Positions 27,528 to 35,891 are shown, numbered from the stretch's first letter. The stretch: DNA of 64,000 bases from Alistipes sp. (GCA_017555695.1 JAFZFX010000005.1:66855-130854), one strand, 5' to 3'. The notes: generated from the sequence alone by a model not told the origin. A program made the numbers and translations.

Positions 27528-27611
27528 GTATTTGCGGCCTTTGTGACGGATAATTTGTGGCCGAAGTGGATATTTTTGGCCCATAAAGTTTTGACTCATC
27601 AACGAATGTAT

Positions 27612-27619
27612 TATTTTTG
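27612..27619 (+). promoter_or_regulatory. -7 promoter box for the DUF5106 lipoprotein gene
   Basis: TATTTTTG matches TAnnTTTG; TTTTGAC at about 27590-27596 is a plausible -33 element. Confidence 0.6.
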
Positions 27620-27655
27620 TTTCTCGGAACGACTGTTTCTTAAAATTTGTGTGAT

Positions 27656-28627
27656 ATGAAAAGATACTATCTTATACTTCTCTCTGCTATTGTGGCTATC
27701 AGCTCGGTGGCTTGTTCTTCGCGTCAGCAGAAATCCGTAGCGGATGCTCCTGCCGACTCGGCAGAGAATAGTAGTGTAAAGGTTCCAACGGAGAGGGTGT
27801 TTATGCCCGCTTTGGCACCCGCTATGTTGCCGCAGCGCGACAAGGTGCTGTATATGAACGAGCATTATTGGGATAAGTTCGACTTTGCCGATACGCTGTT
27901 TATTAAGGAGGTAGAACTCAACCGTATGCTTACAGCTATGGCGGTATATGTTGAGGGTTATATGCCCGATTCGCTCGCGAGGAGTTCTATGTCGCGACTT
28001 CTGTCTAAAGCATCGACTTCGAAGACAATGTTCGATTACTTCCTGATGCTCGCAGAGCGCGTGTTGCATGACCCCAACTCACCATTCCGTAACGACGAGC
28101 GTTATATCCCCGTGTTGGAGAATGCGATAGCCTCACCGTTACTCGATGAATATGAAAAGATGCCGTTGGTCTATGACCTGCAGATAGCTATGCAGAATCG
28201 TATTGGTCGCAAGGCAAACGACTTTGTATATACTTTGGCCGATGGTCGCAGAGGTAATATGCACAAAATCAAGGCGGAGTATTTGTTGATATTTTTCAGC
28301 AATCCGGGTTGCAATATGTGCGGTGGTGTGCGTGATGATATATTGGCTTCGCCTATGCTCAACGAGCTTACCGAGCGTGGAAAATTGAAAGTTTTGGTGT
28401 TGTATCCCGATCAAGAGTTGGATGCGTGGCGTGAACACCTTGGCGACTACCCCTCGGCGTGGATTAACAGCTACGACCAGGCGCAGAGCATAACCAAGGA
28501 GCGAACATACGACCTGCGAGCTATTCCTGCACTCTATCTGCTTGATAACCAGAAGCAGGTGATGGCCAAAGATTGCACCGATGTGTCGTACATCGAGTCG
28601 CTGATTCTGCAGGCCGAGCAATCGTAG
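27656..28627 (+). CDS. DUF5106/thioredoxin-like lipoprotein
   Basis: A 323-residue lipoprotein (signal segment, lipobox SSVACSS near residue 20). The N-terminal half resembles the DUF5106 helical domain (YMNEHYWDKFDFADTLFIKE). The C-terminal 130 residues are thioredoxin-like, with FSNPGCNMCGG carrying a CxxC pair and the cis-Pro region RAIPALYLLD. Such Bacteroidales proteins are placed with periplasmic thiol-disulfide oxidoreductases. The chosen start at 27656 gives the signal peptide directly; the open frame's earlier ATG at 27647 adds only three residues. It is monocistronic between the etf operon and rubrerythrin. Confidence 0.78.
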   Translation: MKRYYLILLSAIVAISSVACSSRQQKSVADAPADSAENSSVKVPTERVFMPALAPAMLPQRDKVLYMNEHYWDKFDFADTLFIKEVELNRMLTAMAVYVEGYMPDSLARSSMSRLLSKASTSKTMFDYFLMLAERVLHDPNSPFRNDERYIPVLENAIASPLLDEYEKMPLVYDLQIAMQNRIGRKANDFVYTLADGRRGNMHKIKAEYLLIFFSNPGCNMCGGVRDDILASPMLNELTERGKLKVLVLYPDQELDAWREHLGDYPSAWINSYDQAQSITKERTYDLRAIPALYLLDNQKQVMAKDCTDVSYIESLILQAEQS

Positions 28628-28734
28628 GCGGTGGCTGATGGCTATACATTATATTATAGTGTAAGGGTTGGCTATGGTTTGCCGGGCTTCTATAAGCAGT
28701 GCTTATGGTATGATAAATAAATGTGATTAAAATA
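28628..28734. other. Intergenic stretch with small palindromes, no gene seen
   Basis: The 107 bases after the DUF5106 gene contain an imperfect palindrome near 28636-28662 (ACATTATATTATAGTGTA core) and ATAAGC-AGT-GCTTAT (about 28691-28707). No T-tract follows either, and I see no open frame or promoter. Function unknown. Confidence 0.3.
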
Positions 28735-28773
28735 CTATTGCAAAGGTGAAAAATGGGTATATCTTTGCAATAG
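28735..28773 (+). promoter_or_regulatory. Perfect 11-bp inverted repeat across the rubrerythrin promoter, with -7 box
   Basis: CTATTGCAAAG (28735-28745) and its exact reverse complement CTTTGCAATAG (28763-28773) are separated by 17 bases. The right arm overlaps the -7 box TATCTTTG (28760-28767) and the left arm covers the -33 area. The position, spanning the promoter, points to an operator for a dimeric regulator; peroxide control would fit the gene but is inferred. Confidence 0.65.
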
Positions 28774-28820
28774 GAAAACAGAAAATAAATAACTAAAACA
28801 AACTTAAATAGATTACAATT

Positions 28821-29375
28821 ATGGCAAAGAAATTTCGTTGTACAGTATGTGGTTACATTCATGAGGGTGATGCGGCTCCCGAGAAGTGTCCGCTTTGCAA
28901 AGTAGGTGCAGACAAGTTCGTTGAGATAGAGGAGCAGGATGGAGACCTGGAGTTCGTTACTGAGCACAAGTTGGGTGATGGCAAGGGCGCTGACGCAGAG
29001 TTGATGAAGGGCTTGCAGGATCACTTTATGGGTGAGTGCACCGAGGTTGGTATGTACTTGGCTATGAGCCGTCAGGCTGACCGCGAGGGTTATCCCGAAA
29101 TCGCTGAGGCTTACAAGCGCTACGCTTGGGAGGAGGCAGAGCACGCTGCCAAGTTCGCAGAGCTTCTCGGTGAGGTTGTATGGGATACAAAGACTAACCT
29201 CTACAAGCGTATGAATGCCGAGTGCGGTGCTTGCGAGGACAAGTTGCGTCTGGCTCGTCTGGCTAAGGAGCAGGGCTTGGATGCTGTTCACGACACAGTT
29301 CACGAGATGGCCAAGGACGAGGCTCGTCACGGTTCAGGCTTCCAGGGCTTGTATAAGCGTCACTTCGGTAAATAA
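28821..29375 (+). CDS. Rubrerythrin family protein (reverse domain order, NADH peroxidase type)
   Basis: A 184-residue protein with an N-terminal rubredoxin domain ([22 protein letters not shown]: two CxxC iron ligands) followed by a ferritin-like diiron domain ([17 protein letters not shown], ExxxxH in [10 protein letters not shown] and [10 protein letters not shown]). This is the reverse of classic rubrerythrin and matches the reverse rubrerythrins that reduce peroxide and oxygen in anaerobes using NAD(P)H-derived electrons. It protects an anaerobic cytoplasm from oxidants. An inverted repeat spans its promoter and a strong terminator follows, so it is a single-gene unit. Confidence 0.93.
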   Translation: MAKKFRCTVCGYIHEGDAAPEKCPLCKVGADKFVEIEEQDGDLEFVTEHKLGDGKGADAELMKGLQDHFMGECTEVGMYLAMSRQADREGYPEIAEAYKRYAWEEAEHAAKFAELLGEVVWDTKTNLYKRMNAECGACEDKLRLARLAKEQGLDAVHDTVHEMAKDEARHGSGFQGLYKRHFGK

Positions 29376-29403
29376 TTAGGTTAAAAACCTCTTAACGATA
29401 AGG

Positions 29404-29435
29404 GCAGACTTCAGCGTGAAGTCTGCTCTTTTTTT
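29404..29435 (+). terminator. Terminator after rubrerythrin
   Basis: GCAGACTTCA (29404-29413) pairs with TGAAGTCTGC (29417-29426) around a three-base loop, then a T-run to 29435. Confidence 0.94.
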
Positions 29436-29501
29436 GTTGTGCGCTATTGTGTAAATGGCAAAATTTAGGCGAGCCTTAGGGGGAATTTACAACTTTCTTT
29501 G

Positions 29502-29509
29502 TACCTTTG
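29502..29509 (+). promoter_or_regulatory. -7 promoter box for the GH89 gene
   Basis: TACCTTTG, exact match to the consensus, 32 bases before the ATG at 29542. Confidence 0.7.
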
Positions 29510-29541
29510 CCCTAATATCGTAACATTAAAACACTTTCAAT

Positions 29542-31683
29542 ATGAAGAAATTTCTTTTATCAATGGTGGTATCCCTGGTACTTGCGTCGTGTGGTCGCAA
29601 TCCGTCGCAGGTGACTGATCTTCTCGACAGAATCGGAGGCGAGGGTACATCATCACGCATTGAGACACAAGTAAAGGAGTCACTCGCTACCGATGGCGAG
29701 GAGGTCTTTGAGATTGGCTCTAAAAATGGCAAGCCCTTTATTCAGGGTAGCTCTATCAGCGCACTGACTACTGGTATTGGTTGGTATCTAAACCACTATG
29801 CGCATATCAATTTGGCGTGGAATAACCTCACTACCGATATGTCAGAGGTTGTGTTCCCCGTTCCCGAGACTACCGAAAGACGCACTTGTACAGCCGATTA
29901 CAGATACTATCTTAACTACTGTACCTACTCGTACTCTATGGCCTTCTGGACAAAGGAGCGTTGGGAGAAGGAGATTGACTGGATGGCACTCCATGGTATT
30001 AATATTCCTTTGGCGCTTGTCGGAACCGATGTGGTTTGGAAGAATGTTCTTGAGGAGGCTGGCTATTCGCGTGAGGATATCGACAATTTTGTCGCTGGTC
30101 CTGGTTTTCACGCTTGGTGGCTGATGAGTAACCTCGAGGGTTGGGGTGGTCCCAATCCCGATTGGTGGTACGAGCGACAGGAGAATCTGTGTAAATTCAT
30201 CTTGGGTCGTATGCGTGAGCTCGGTATGGAGCCCGTATTGCCTGGCTATGGTGGTATTTTGCCGAGCAATGCAGCCGAGAAGATTGGTGTAGATGCTATC
30301 GATCAGGGTAACTGGTGTTCTGGTTTCCGCCGTCCCGCTTTCTTGTTGCCTACCGATGAGCGATTTGGCGAGATTGCACAACTCTACTACAAGCACCTGG
30401 CAAAGGTGATGGGTAAGTCGAAGTTTTACAGTATGGACCCCTTCCACGAGGGTGGTCGCACAAAGGGTGTAAATCTTCAGGAGGCCTATTCTACCATCTT
30501 CACTGAGATGCAGAAGCACTCACCCAACTCAAAGTGGGTGATTCAAAGTTGGGGTGACAATCCTCGTAAGGAGGCTTTGGAGTCTATCCCCAAGGGCGGT
30601 TTCTTGGTGCTCGACCTCTACTCTGATGGCTTGGCTAAATGGCAGGAGAAGGGATATGATGGTCACGATTTCGTGTGGTGTATGCTCCATAACTTTGGTG
30701 GTAAGACTGGTTTGCACGGCCGTTTCGAGCCTATGTTGGAGGGATATTTCAACGCTTTGGAGCGATTCCCCGACGATGTTAAGGGCGTAGGTGCTACTCC
30801 CGAGGGTTTGGAGACTTGTCCGATACTCTATGACTTGGTGTTTGAGCTTCCCTGGCTTAAGCGTGAAGAGGGTAAGGAGTGGATTAAACGATACTCTGAG
30901 GCTCGCTATGGTGTAAAGAGCGAGGCTATGGAGCAGGGTTGGGATATCCTTGCGAAGTCGGTGCTGAATTGTCCTACACCTTCGCAGGATGTCGAGGCTG
31001 TTATCTGCGCGCGCCCTGCACTTGATGTTAAGCGTGTGTCGGGTTGGGGTACTTGTCAGATTTATCACGACATCAACAAGGTGCGCGAGGCTGCGGCCGA
31101 GATGCTCAAGGAGAAGGAGCGCTTTAAGGGCAATCCCAACTATGAGCACGATATTGCCGATGTGGTGCGTCAGACTCTTACCGACTATACATACTACCTC
31201 TTGAAGGATATTGCTGCAAGTTACGAAAAGAAGGATATGAAGGCCTTTAAGGAGCAGTATAACATATTCCTCGATGTGTTGCGCGATTTGGATCGTCTGC
31301 TTTCGCAGATTGAGTTGTTTAACCTCGAAAAGTGGACCGTGTCAGCAAGAAATGTGTGCGATGAGGTTGCAAATGCTACCGATGCCGACCGCGATTGGAT
31401 GGAGTGGAATGCCCGTACGCTTATCTCTGTGTGGGGTCCCGAGACATCTGCCGAGAAGGGTCGTCTGCACGACTACTCAAGCCGTCAGTGGGGTGGTATG
31501 CTCAACGACTTCTACCTTGCTCGTTGGGAGATGTTCTTCCAGGCGTTGGAAGAGGGTCGAACTATCCCCTCGCAGGAGTGGTTTAAGTGGGAGGAGAATT
31601 GGACTCACAGCAACACTATCACCAAGGCTCCCAAGGAGGATCCTGTAGCTATTGCCGCTGAACTCTTTGGTAAGTACTTCTAA
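29542..31683 (+). CDS. Alpha-N-acetylglucosaminidase, GH89 lipoprotein
   Basis: A 713-residue enzyme similar throughout to human NAGLU and bacterial GH89. After a lipoprotein signal (SLVLASCG, Cys about 18) come the small N-terminal domain, then the barrel with NYCTYSYSMAFW, EIDWMALHGINIPLAL, and GYGGILPSNA. The two catalytic acids are readable by family comparison: Glu303 in DPFHEGG (acid/base) and Glu421 in ATPEGLE (nucleophile). It removes terminal alpha-1,4-linked GlcNAc, as found on mucin O-glycans and heparan-type chains, at the cell surface or periplasm. No SusC/SusD pair is adjacent, so it is not part of a visible polysaccharide utilisation locus. Confidence 0.95.
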   Translation: MKKFLLSMVVSLVLASCGRNPSQVTDLLDRIGGEGTSSRIETQVKESLATDGEEVFEIGSKNGKPFIQGSSISALTTGIGWYLNHYAHINLAWNNLTTDMSEVVFPVPETTERRTCTADYRYYLNYCTYSYSMAFWTKERWEKEIDWMALHGINIPLALVGTDVVWKNVLEEAGYSREDIDNFVAGPGFHAWWLMSNLEGWGGPNPDWWYERQENLCKFILGRMRELGMEPVLPGYGGILPSNAAEKIGVDAIDQGNWCSGFRRPAFLLPTDERFGEIAQLYYKHLAKVMGKSKFYSMDPFHEGGRTKGVNLQEAYSTIFTEMQKHSPNSKWVIQSWGDNPRKEALESIPKGGFLVLDLYSDGLAKWQEKGYDGHDFVWCMLHNFGGKTGLHGRFEPMLEGYFNALERFPDDVKGVGATPEGLETCPILYDLVFELPWLKREEGKEWIKRYSEARYGVKSEAMEQGWDILAKSVLNCPTPSQDVEAVICARPALDVKRVSGWGTCQIYHDINKVREAAAEMLKEKERFKGNPNYEHDIADVVRQTLTDYTYYLLKDIAASYEKKDMKAFKEQYNIFLDVLRDLDRLLSQIELFNLEKWTVSARNVCDEVANATDADRDWMEWNARTLISVWGPETSAEKGRLHDYSSRQWGGMLNDFYLARWEMFFQALEEGRTIPSQEWFKWEENWTHSNTITKAPKEDPVAIAAELFGKYF

Positions 31684-31710
31684 TTTTAGGGTATAGATAG
31701 CATAAAATTA

Positions 31711-31741
31711 GGGCCGACCTGAAATATGGTCGGCCCTTTTT
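31711..31741. terminator. Bidirectional terminator between GH89 and holin-like genes
   Basis: GGGCCGACC (31711-31719) pairs with GGTCGGCCC (31728-31736) followed by T5; A-rich sequence on the other side allows use by the convergent minus-strand gene. Confidence 0.92.
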
Positions 31742-31745
31742 GTGG

Positions 31746-32078
31746 TTACTTTAACCATTGGTCGAAAAGCGACTCTACAAACCTAACTACGACTCCATAG
31801 CCCTTGCGCGCTGCATAAGCCACCTCGCTGATTGTTGTCAGCTTTTCGTTTATCTCCTCCATCGCCCTGCGCGCCGACAGGTAATATATAAGTCGCGACA
31901 GAAGCAGAAAGAGTACTCCTACAATAAGTGCAGCCATTGCTCTGGACTCGACAAACTCGGCGAGCCACGCGACTGTTGCCGCTACGAACAGCACTATCGA
32001 TGCTATAATGGTTGCTATGTAAAGTATAATCGAAGCCAACATTGCGGTGTTTTTATGGAGTGGGTCGCTCAACAACAT
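31746..32078 (-). CDS. Small two-helix membrane protein, holin-like
   Basis: A 110-residue protein with two membrane helices (about residues 14-38 and 49-68) and a charged C-terminal helix (RRAMEEINEKLTTISEVAYAARKG). It resembles the short proteins annotated as phage holin family in Bacteroidales, which sit beside a YtxH gene and are not phage-linked. The ATG at 32078 is 6 bases after the YtxH stop; an internal ATG at 32042 (MLASIILYIATIIAS) would start directly at the first helix and is equally likely. An envelope-stress or membrane-curvature role is only a guess. Confidence 0.65.
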   Translation of the reverse strand: MLLSDPLHKNTAMLASIILYIATIIASIVLFVAATVAWLAEFVESRAMAALIVGVLFLLLSRLIYYLSARRAMEEINEKLTTISEVAYAARKGYGVVVRFVESLFDQWLK

Positions 32079-32084
32079 GATGCG

Positions 32085-32255
32085 TTATTTGTTATCTTCG
32101 CAATGGCAACGCATTTTTTCGGCCTCTTGGTCTACATAACCACGAATCTTACTGCGGAGTTCAGGGCCCGACTGAGGTGTTACGAGCATTGTTACAACCG
32201 AACCAACCAACATTCCACCAATGAATGAGACTAAAGTACAAACAGAGTGTTTCAT
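32085..32255 (-). CDS. YtxH-like small membrane protein
   Basis: A 56-residue frame read from the minus strand: MKHSVCTLVSFIGGMLVGS, then VVTMLVTPQSGPELRSKIRG and an acidic/basic tail with two Cys and two His near the end (RCHCEDNK). One membrane helix followed by the P-x-SG-x-E-x-R motif is the hallmark of YtxH-type proteins, which are general-stress-associated in Firmicutes and common in Bacteroidota next to holin-like genes. It lies 6 bases before the holin-like gene, so the two form an operon. Confidence 0.78.
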   Translation of the reverse strand: MKHSVCTLVSFIGGMLVGSVVTMLVTPQSGPELRSKIRGYVDQEAEKMRCHCEDNK

Positions 32256-32311
32256 AATATGTAATTTTTAGAATTTCATAGGGTAGAGTTGCAAAATCCG
32301 AGCCATATAGA

Positions 32312-32319
32312 TAATTTTG
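32312..32319 (+). promoter_or_regulatory. -7 promoter box immediately before the SLOG gene
   Basis: TAATTTTG fits TAnnTTTG, with TTG at 32288-32290 placed 21 bases upstream as the -33. The ATG at 32324 is only 4 bases downstream, which would put the transcription start at or next to the start codon. Confidence 0.55.
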
Positions 32320-32323
32320 TGAT

Positions 32324-32818
32324 ATGACTTTCGACAAAGATATAACTATTGCCTTTTCGGGACATCGTACCTATCGCGGCGAGGCTGGCGATGAGTTGCG
32401 ATGCGCCGTGCAGGAGTTGTATGATAGGGGTTATATCCGCTTTCTGTGCGGTATGGCGTGGGGGTTCGACCTCTCGGCTGGCGAGGCGGTGGCGGCACTT
32501 AGGCAGGAGCATCCCGAGGTAAAGCTGGTGGCGGTGTTGCCGTTCAAAAGTTTTCATAGACTCTTTAGTGGTGACGATGCCGAGCGTTTCCGTCGTTTGG
32601 CGAGTGTGGCCGACGAGGTCGTTGTGGTGAGTAGCAGCGACAATAAAGCCTCATTCAGGATGCGTAACGACTTCTTGGTCGATAATGCCTCTTGTTTGGT
32701 GGCGTGGTACGACGGAGGAACTAAAGGCGGTACGGCCTACACCGTAAAGCGCGCTCGACGCAAGGGCTTGTTGGTCGAGAATCTATACCCTCTGCCACAG
32801 CTGGAGCTGGAGTTCTAA
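32324..32818 (+). CDS. SLOG family protein (DUF1273/YpsA-like)
   Basis: A 164-residue Rossmann-type protein starting DITIAFSGHRTYRG, with FLCGMAWGFDLSAGEAV (nucleotide-ligand loop) and DNASCLVAWYDGGTKGGTAYTVKRA near the end, matching the DUF1273 branch of the SLOG superfamily. SLOG domains bind nucleotide-derived ligands; YpsA of Bacillus influences cell division, but no function is settled for this branch. It is single-gene and divergent from the ytxH gene. Confidence 0.82.
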   Translation: MTFDKDITIAFSGHRTYRGEAGDELRCAVQELYDRGYIRFLCGMAWGFDLSAGEAVAALRQEHPEVKLVAVLPFKSFHRLFSGDDAERFRRLASVADEVVVVSSSDNKASFRMRNDFLVDNASCLVAWYDGGTKGGTAYTVKRARRKGLLVENLYPLPQLELEF

Positions 32819-32889
32819 TAGTGTGTCGGCTTGCTGCGTGTGTGGTGTTAATGGAGCTGTTGGCGCTTGCTTTTGTCGGACGAATAGAC

Positions 32890-32897
32890 TATATTTG
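32890..32897 (+). promoter_or_regulatory. -7 promoter box for the PHP phosphodiesterase gene
   Basis: TATATTTG, exact consensus match, 29 bases before the ATG at 32927. Confidence 0.7.
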
Positions 32898-32926
32898 TAG
32901 AGTAAAACCTCTAATATAACCTAAAT

Positions 32927-34087
32927 ATGAAAAGATTATTAACTCTCTCTGTTGCGTTGATGGCTACTATGGGTGCGTCGGCGCAGCTCTATTATCAGGA
33001 TGCTACCAATGTGGATATGGCTCGCCACTCTATGCGTAAGGAGGCTCACCGCCGTGAGATTATCATCCCGAATGTGAATGGCTACAAGGTATATAAGGCC
33101 GATTTACATACCCACACAATCTACTCTGATGGTAGCGTTACTCCCGAGTATCGCGTGCGCGAGGCTTGGATGGATGGTCTGGATGTGATGGCGTGTACCG
33201 AGCATATCGAGTATCGTCGTTGGGAGGGTCAGTTCCTGCAGTTCCTTGAGGGTCACCACCCCGAGGGCGCAAAGGCCTCTGGTAATAAGGATGCTAAAGT
33301 AAACTTCAATTTGGCAAATAAACTCTCAGCTGATGCCGCAGTAAGTTATGGTATCACCATTATCCCTGGTGCCGAGATTACTCGTACTCCCGAGACTATC
33401 GGTCACTACAACGCTCTGTTCGTTCAGGATGTAGGTACTATTTGGGATGAAGATCCCGAGAAGGCTATCCGCAATGCTCGTGAGCAGGGTGCGGTGATTA
33501 TGCACAACCACCCAGGATGGCGTCGCAAGAATCTGCAGATGCAGGAGTTCGAGAATAAGGTATATGCAGCCGATTTGATTGACGGTGTTGAGATTATGAA
33601 CGGCTCGGAATTCTACCCCTCGGTAGTTAGTCGTGCGAAGGAGCATGGTCTGTTTATGTCGGCTAATACCGATATTCACAGCACAACAGCTATGGATTAT
33701 GTAAGCGTTGGCCAGCGTCGTAATATGACCTTCATTTTGGCAAAGGATCAGACATTGCCCTCACTCAAGGAGGCTTTGTTGGCACGCCGCACATTGGCTT
33801 ACTCGTTTGGTGCAATCGCTGGTGACGAGCAGTTGATTAAGGATTTCTTTATGGCTTGCGTGGAGTTCCAGGTGGTAAACAAGAACGCCAACGGCACAAC
33901 TACTATGCGTTTGGTGAACAAGAGTTCGCTGGATTATGTGTTGCGTTTCGGAGGTAACCCTGTGCCGCTCAACGCATTCTCATCACGCAATGTGACTGTT
34001 GCCAAAGATGGCTCAATCAAGTTCACAGTCGAGAATATGTGGATTCCTGGTGAGCAGCAGCATCCCGAAATTAAGCTGAAGTTCTAA
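32927..34087 (+). CDS. Secreted PHP-domain phosphodiesterase (Sb-PDE-like)
   Basis: A 386-residue protein with a cleavable signal peptide ending ASAQL. The PHP metal site is clear: DLHTHTIYSDG (about residue 62), ACTEHIEY, IPGAEIT, MHNHPGW and the later TDIHS. PHP proteins are metal-dependent phosphoesterases. This arrangement with the RREIIIPNVNGYKVYKADLH lead-in matches the periplasmic Sb-PDE family known from hydrolysis of phosphodiesters. The C-terminal 90 residues form a small beta domain. It is a single-gene unit between a promoter and a terminator. Confidence 0.82.
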   Translation: MKRLLTLSVALMATMGASAQLYYQDATNVDMARHSMRKEAHRREIIIPNVNGYKVYKADLHTHTIYSDGSVTPEYRVREAWMDGLDVMACTEHIEYRRWEGQFLQFLEGHHPEGAKASGNKDAKVNFNLANKLSADAAVSYGITIIPGAEITRTPETIGHYNALFVQDVGTIWDEDPEKAIRNAREQGAVIMHNHPGWRRKNLQMQEFENKVYAADLIDGVEIMNGSEFYPSVVSRAKEHGLFMSANTDIHSTTAMDYVSVGQRRNMTFILAKDQTLPSLKEALLARRTLAYSFGAIAGDEQLIKDFFMACVEFQVVNKNANGTTTMRLVNKSSLDYVLRFGGNPVPLNAFSSRNVTVAKDGSIKFTVENMWIPGEQQHPEIKLKF

Positions 34088-34106
34088 TTGTGTAGTATAC
34101 AGCAGA

Positions 34107-34146
34107 TGCGCCACAACTCTTTTGGGGTTGTGGCGCATTGTTTTGT
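34107..34146. terminator. Bidirectional terminator between PHP and DUF5689 genes
   Basis: TGCGCCACAAC (34107-34117) pairs perfectly with GTTGTGGCGCA (34127-34137), followed by TTGTTTTG. Confidence 0.9.
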
Positions 34147-34155
34147 GATATTGGG

Positions 34156-34944
34156 TCAGATTACGATTTGATGATTGATTACGCGGAGTGAGAATTTACC
34201 ACCAAAGTATTCGACAATGCCGCAGAGCGAGACCTTGCCTTCGGGTAGAGTCTCGTCGCGATAGACGCAGTCGCTGATTGTTCTGACGAGGAGTGTGTTG
34301 CCTTGCGGGTCGGCGATTTCTCGCTCGGTGGTGATGTATTTCCCGCTTTCGTCGTCGATGTCACACCAGCTTTTCGCACCGCCATCAGTGAAGGTTACAT
34401 CGTTGAGCATTATGTAGTTGCCTATGTCGGCGGTTGTGATATCTTCGATTTTCTTTACGGTTGGCTCTATGGCCTTCGGGTAGGAGATGTCGAGCAGAAA
34501 ATATCTCGAAAAATCTTCGCGCTTGATTCTATCCACGCTGTACGACCCCGATGGTGCTGCCCCGAGGCGTATGTTGCCACCATATTCGCCGATTGCCAGC
34601 GACGAGCAGTAGACAATGATGCGGGCGCCGACGGTGAATATCTCGGCTGTAGAGTCGGTGTCCACATCTATCTCGATGCAGCCGCTGTCGTCGCCTACGA
34701 TAATGCTCTTGACGAACTCTTTATACAGGTCGTTTACAACGATATAACCCTCGATGGATATGTCCTCGGTGATGATTTGCGACTCTGCGCGGCACATCGA
34801 TTTCAGATGCGCAATAGTGATGCGACCGTGCGGTGTGTCGGGGTAGTCGGTGGGCGAGTTGTCGCCCTCCTTACTGCAGCCGACAGCGATGACTATCGCC
34901 CAAAACGCGAAGATTTTAGTTAATATGAGCGCAATCTTTTTCAT
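34156..34944 (-). CDS. DUF5689 lipoprotein (downstream copy)
   Basis: A 262-residue lipoprotein (lipobox AVGCS, Cys about 23) with the DUF5689 beta-barrel-like domain: TIAHLKSM, IEGYIVVNDLYKEFVKSIIVGDDSGCIEIDVD and a second OB-like unit near the C-terminus. Such proteins are secreted by Bacteroidota and may bind nucleic acids or glycans through OB folds; function unproven. Its start lies inside the 3' end of the upstream paralogue (29-base overlap). Confidence 0.8.
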   Translation of the reverse strand: MKKIALILTKIFAFWAIVIAVGCSKEGDNSPTDYPDTPHGRITIAHLKSMCRAESQIITEDISIEGYIVVNDLYKEFVKSIIVGDDSGCIEIDVDTDSTAEIFTVGARIIVYCSSLAIGEYGGNIRLGAAPSGSYSVDRIKREDFSRYFLLDISYPKAIEPTVKKIEDITTADIGNYIMLNDVTFTDGGAKSWCDIDDESGKYITTEREIADPQGNTLLVRTISDCVYRDETLPEGKVSLCGIVEYFGGKFSLRVINHQIVI

Positions 34945-35701
34945 CTCGCATCTTAATCATAAAGTACTCTTTGCCCTCTATCTTGCCATACTGCAGTATG
35001 CCCGTAATTGAAACCTTTGCTGACGGAATTTTGTCTGATGCATAGTCGGCGTAGTCTGATGTATATACGGCAATTTGGTTGTGGCTGCTATCCTCAAAGA
35101 TGTTGTATCCCTGCCACTTACCCTCTTGGTTGCCATCCCATAAATGGGCCGATAGTTCAGTCGAGTGGGTCAGAGGTCCGAGGCTTACCAGAGTGCCGCA
35201 CATGTCTTTTTGCAACTGGCTTACATTCAGCGGGCGTGGTGCGATGTTACGCGTAATATTGTATCTGCGAATATGTTTGTCGGCAATCACGCGAGAGGCG
35301 AAGTAGTCGGTAGGGTATGTGCTGTAGTCCGCAGCGTGCAGACCCACCTGCATAACGCCATAATGTTCACCCACGGCACAACCCTTCAGGCTGATTGTAA
35401 TATAACATCCCTTGGGGTATGTGTTGTGTAGGTCGTTGAGTCCTGCCATAATCTCTGCACCGCCCGTTGCATCCTCGATGATGAACGATTTGTAGAAGTT
35501 CCCCGCCCTGTCGCTCGATGTGACATATCCACCAATTATAACTTCATCCTCGATGTCGAGGGTACGCCCATTTAGCAACGAGTGTAAATCGCCGATTGTG
35601 ATGTTTGGCGTTTCGGGTACATCATTCTCTGCCGCAGGCTCATCAAACTTGTTGCATCCTGCGAAAAATAGAGCGGCAATTATAATCAGTTTTAGCAGCA
35701 T
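34916..35701 (-). CDS. DUF5689 lipoprotein (upstream copy)
   Basis: A 261-residue lipoprotein (LFFAGCNKF, Cys about 16) clearly paralogous to the next gene: ITIGDLHSLLNGR, IGGYVTSSDRAGNFYKSFIIEDATGGAEIM, and a C-terminal OB-like part with VSITGILQYGKIEGKEYFMIKMRD. The overlap with the downstream copy suggests translational coupling. The two copies are diverged, so the duplication is old. The pair ends at a terminator shared with the PHP gene. Confidence 0.8.
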   Translation of the reverse strand: MLLKLIIIAALFFAGCNKFDEPAAENDVPETPNITIGDLHSLLNGRTLDIEDEVIIGGYVTSSDRAGNFYKSFIIEDATGGAEIMAGLNDLHNTYPKGCYITISLKGCAVGEHYGVMQVGLHAADYSTYPTDYFASRVIADKHIRRYNITRNIAPRPLNVSQLQKDMCGTLVSLGPLTHSTELSAHLWDGNQEGKWQGYNIFEDSSHNQIAVYTSDYADYASDKIPSAKVSITGILQYGKIEGKEYFMIKMRDEKDCAHIN

Positions 35702-35823
35702 CGCTATACAATATTACCAGATAACCAATGTAAAGTTAGTAAAAATTTAGCGTTTTTAGCCCAAAACGACCCTTAAAGGGTTGAAATCTGCCTTTGGGTA
35801 GTCGGTTTTTCGATGAAAATTAG

Positions 35824-35831
35824 TAATTTTG
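35824..35831 (+). promoter_or_regulatory. -7 promoter box for argS
   Basis: TAATTTTG fits TAnnTTTG, about 60 bases upstream of the ATG at 35892. Confidence 0.55.
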
Positions 35832-35891
35832 TGGGGAGAATGTGCCTGCTTGTCGGGCGTGAGGAATTGAAGATAATTAATGAGATAATAT

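Noticed and set aside
31746..32255. Prophage remnant suggested by the holin-like gene
   Set aside because: No other phage gene is nearby and the YtxH plus holin-like pair is a common chromosomal arrangement in Bacteroidales.
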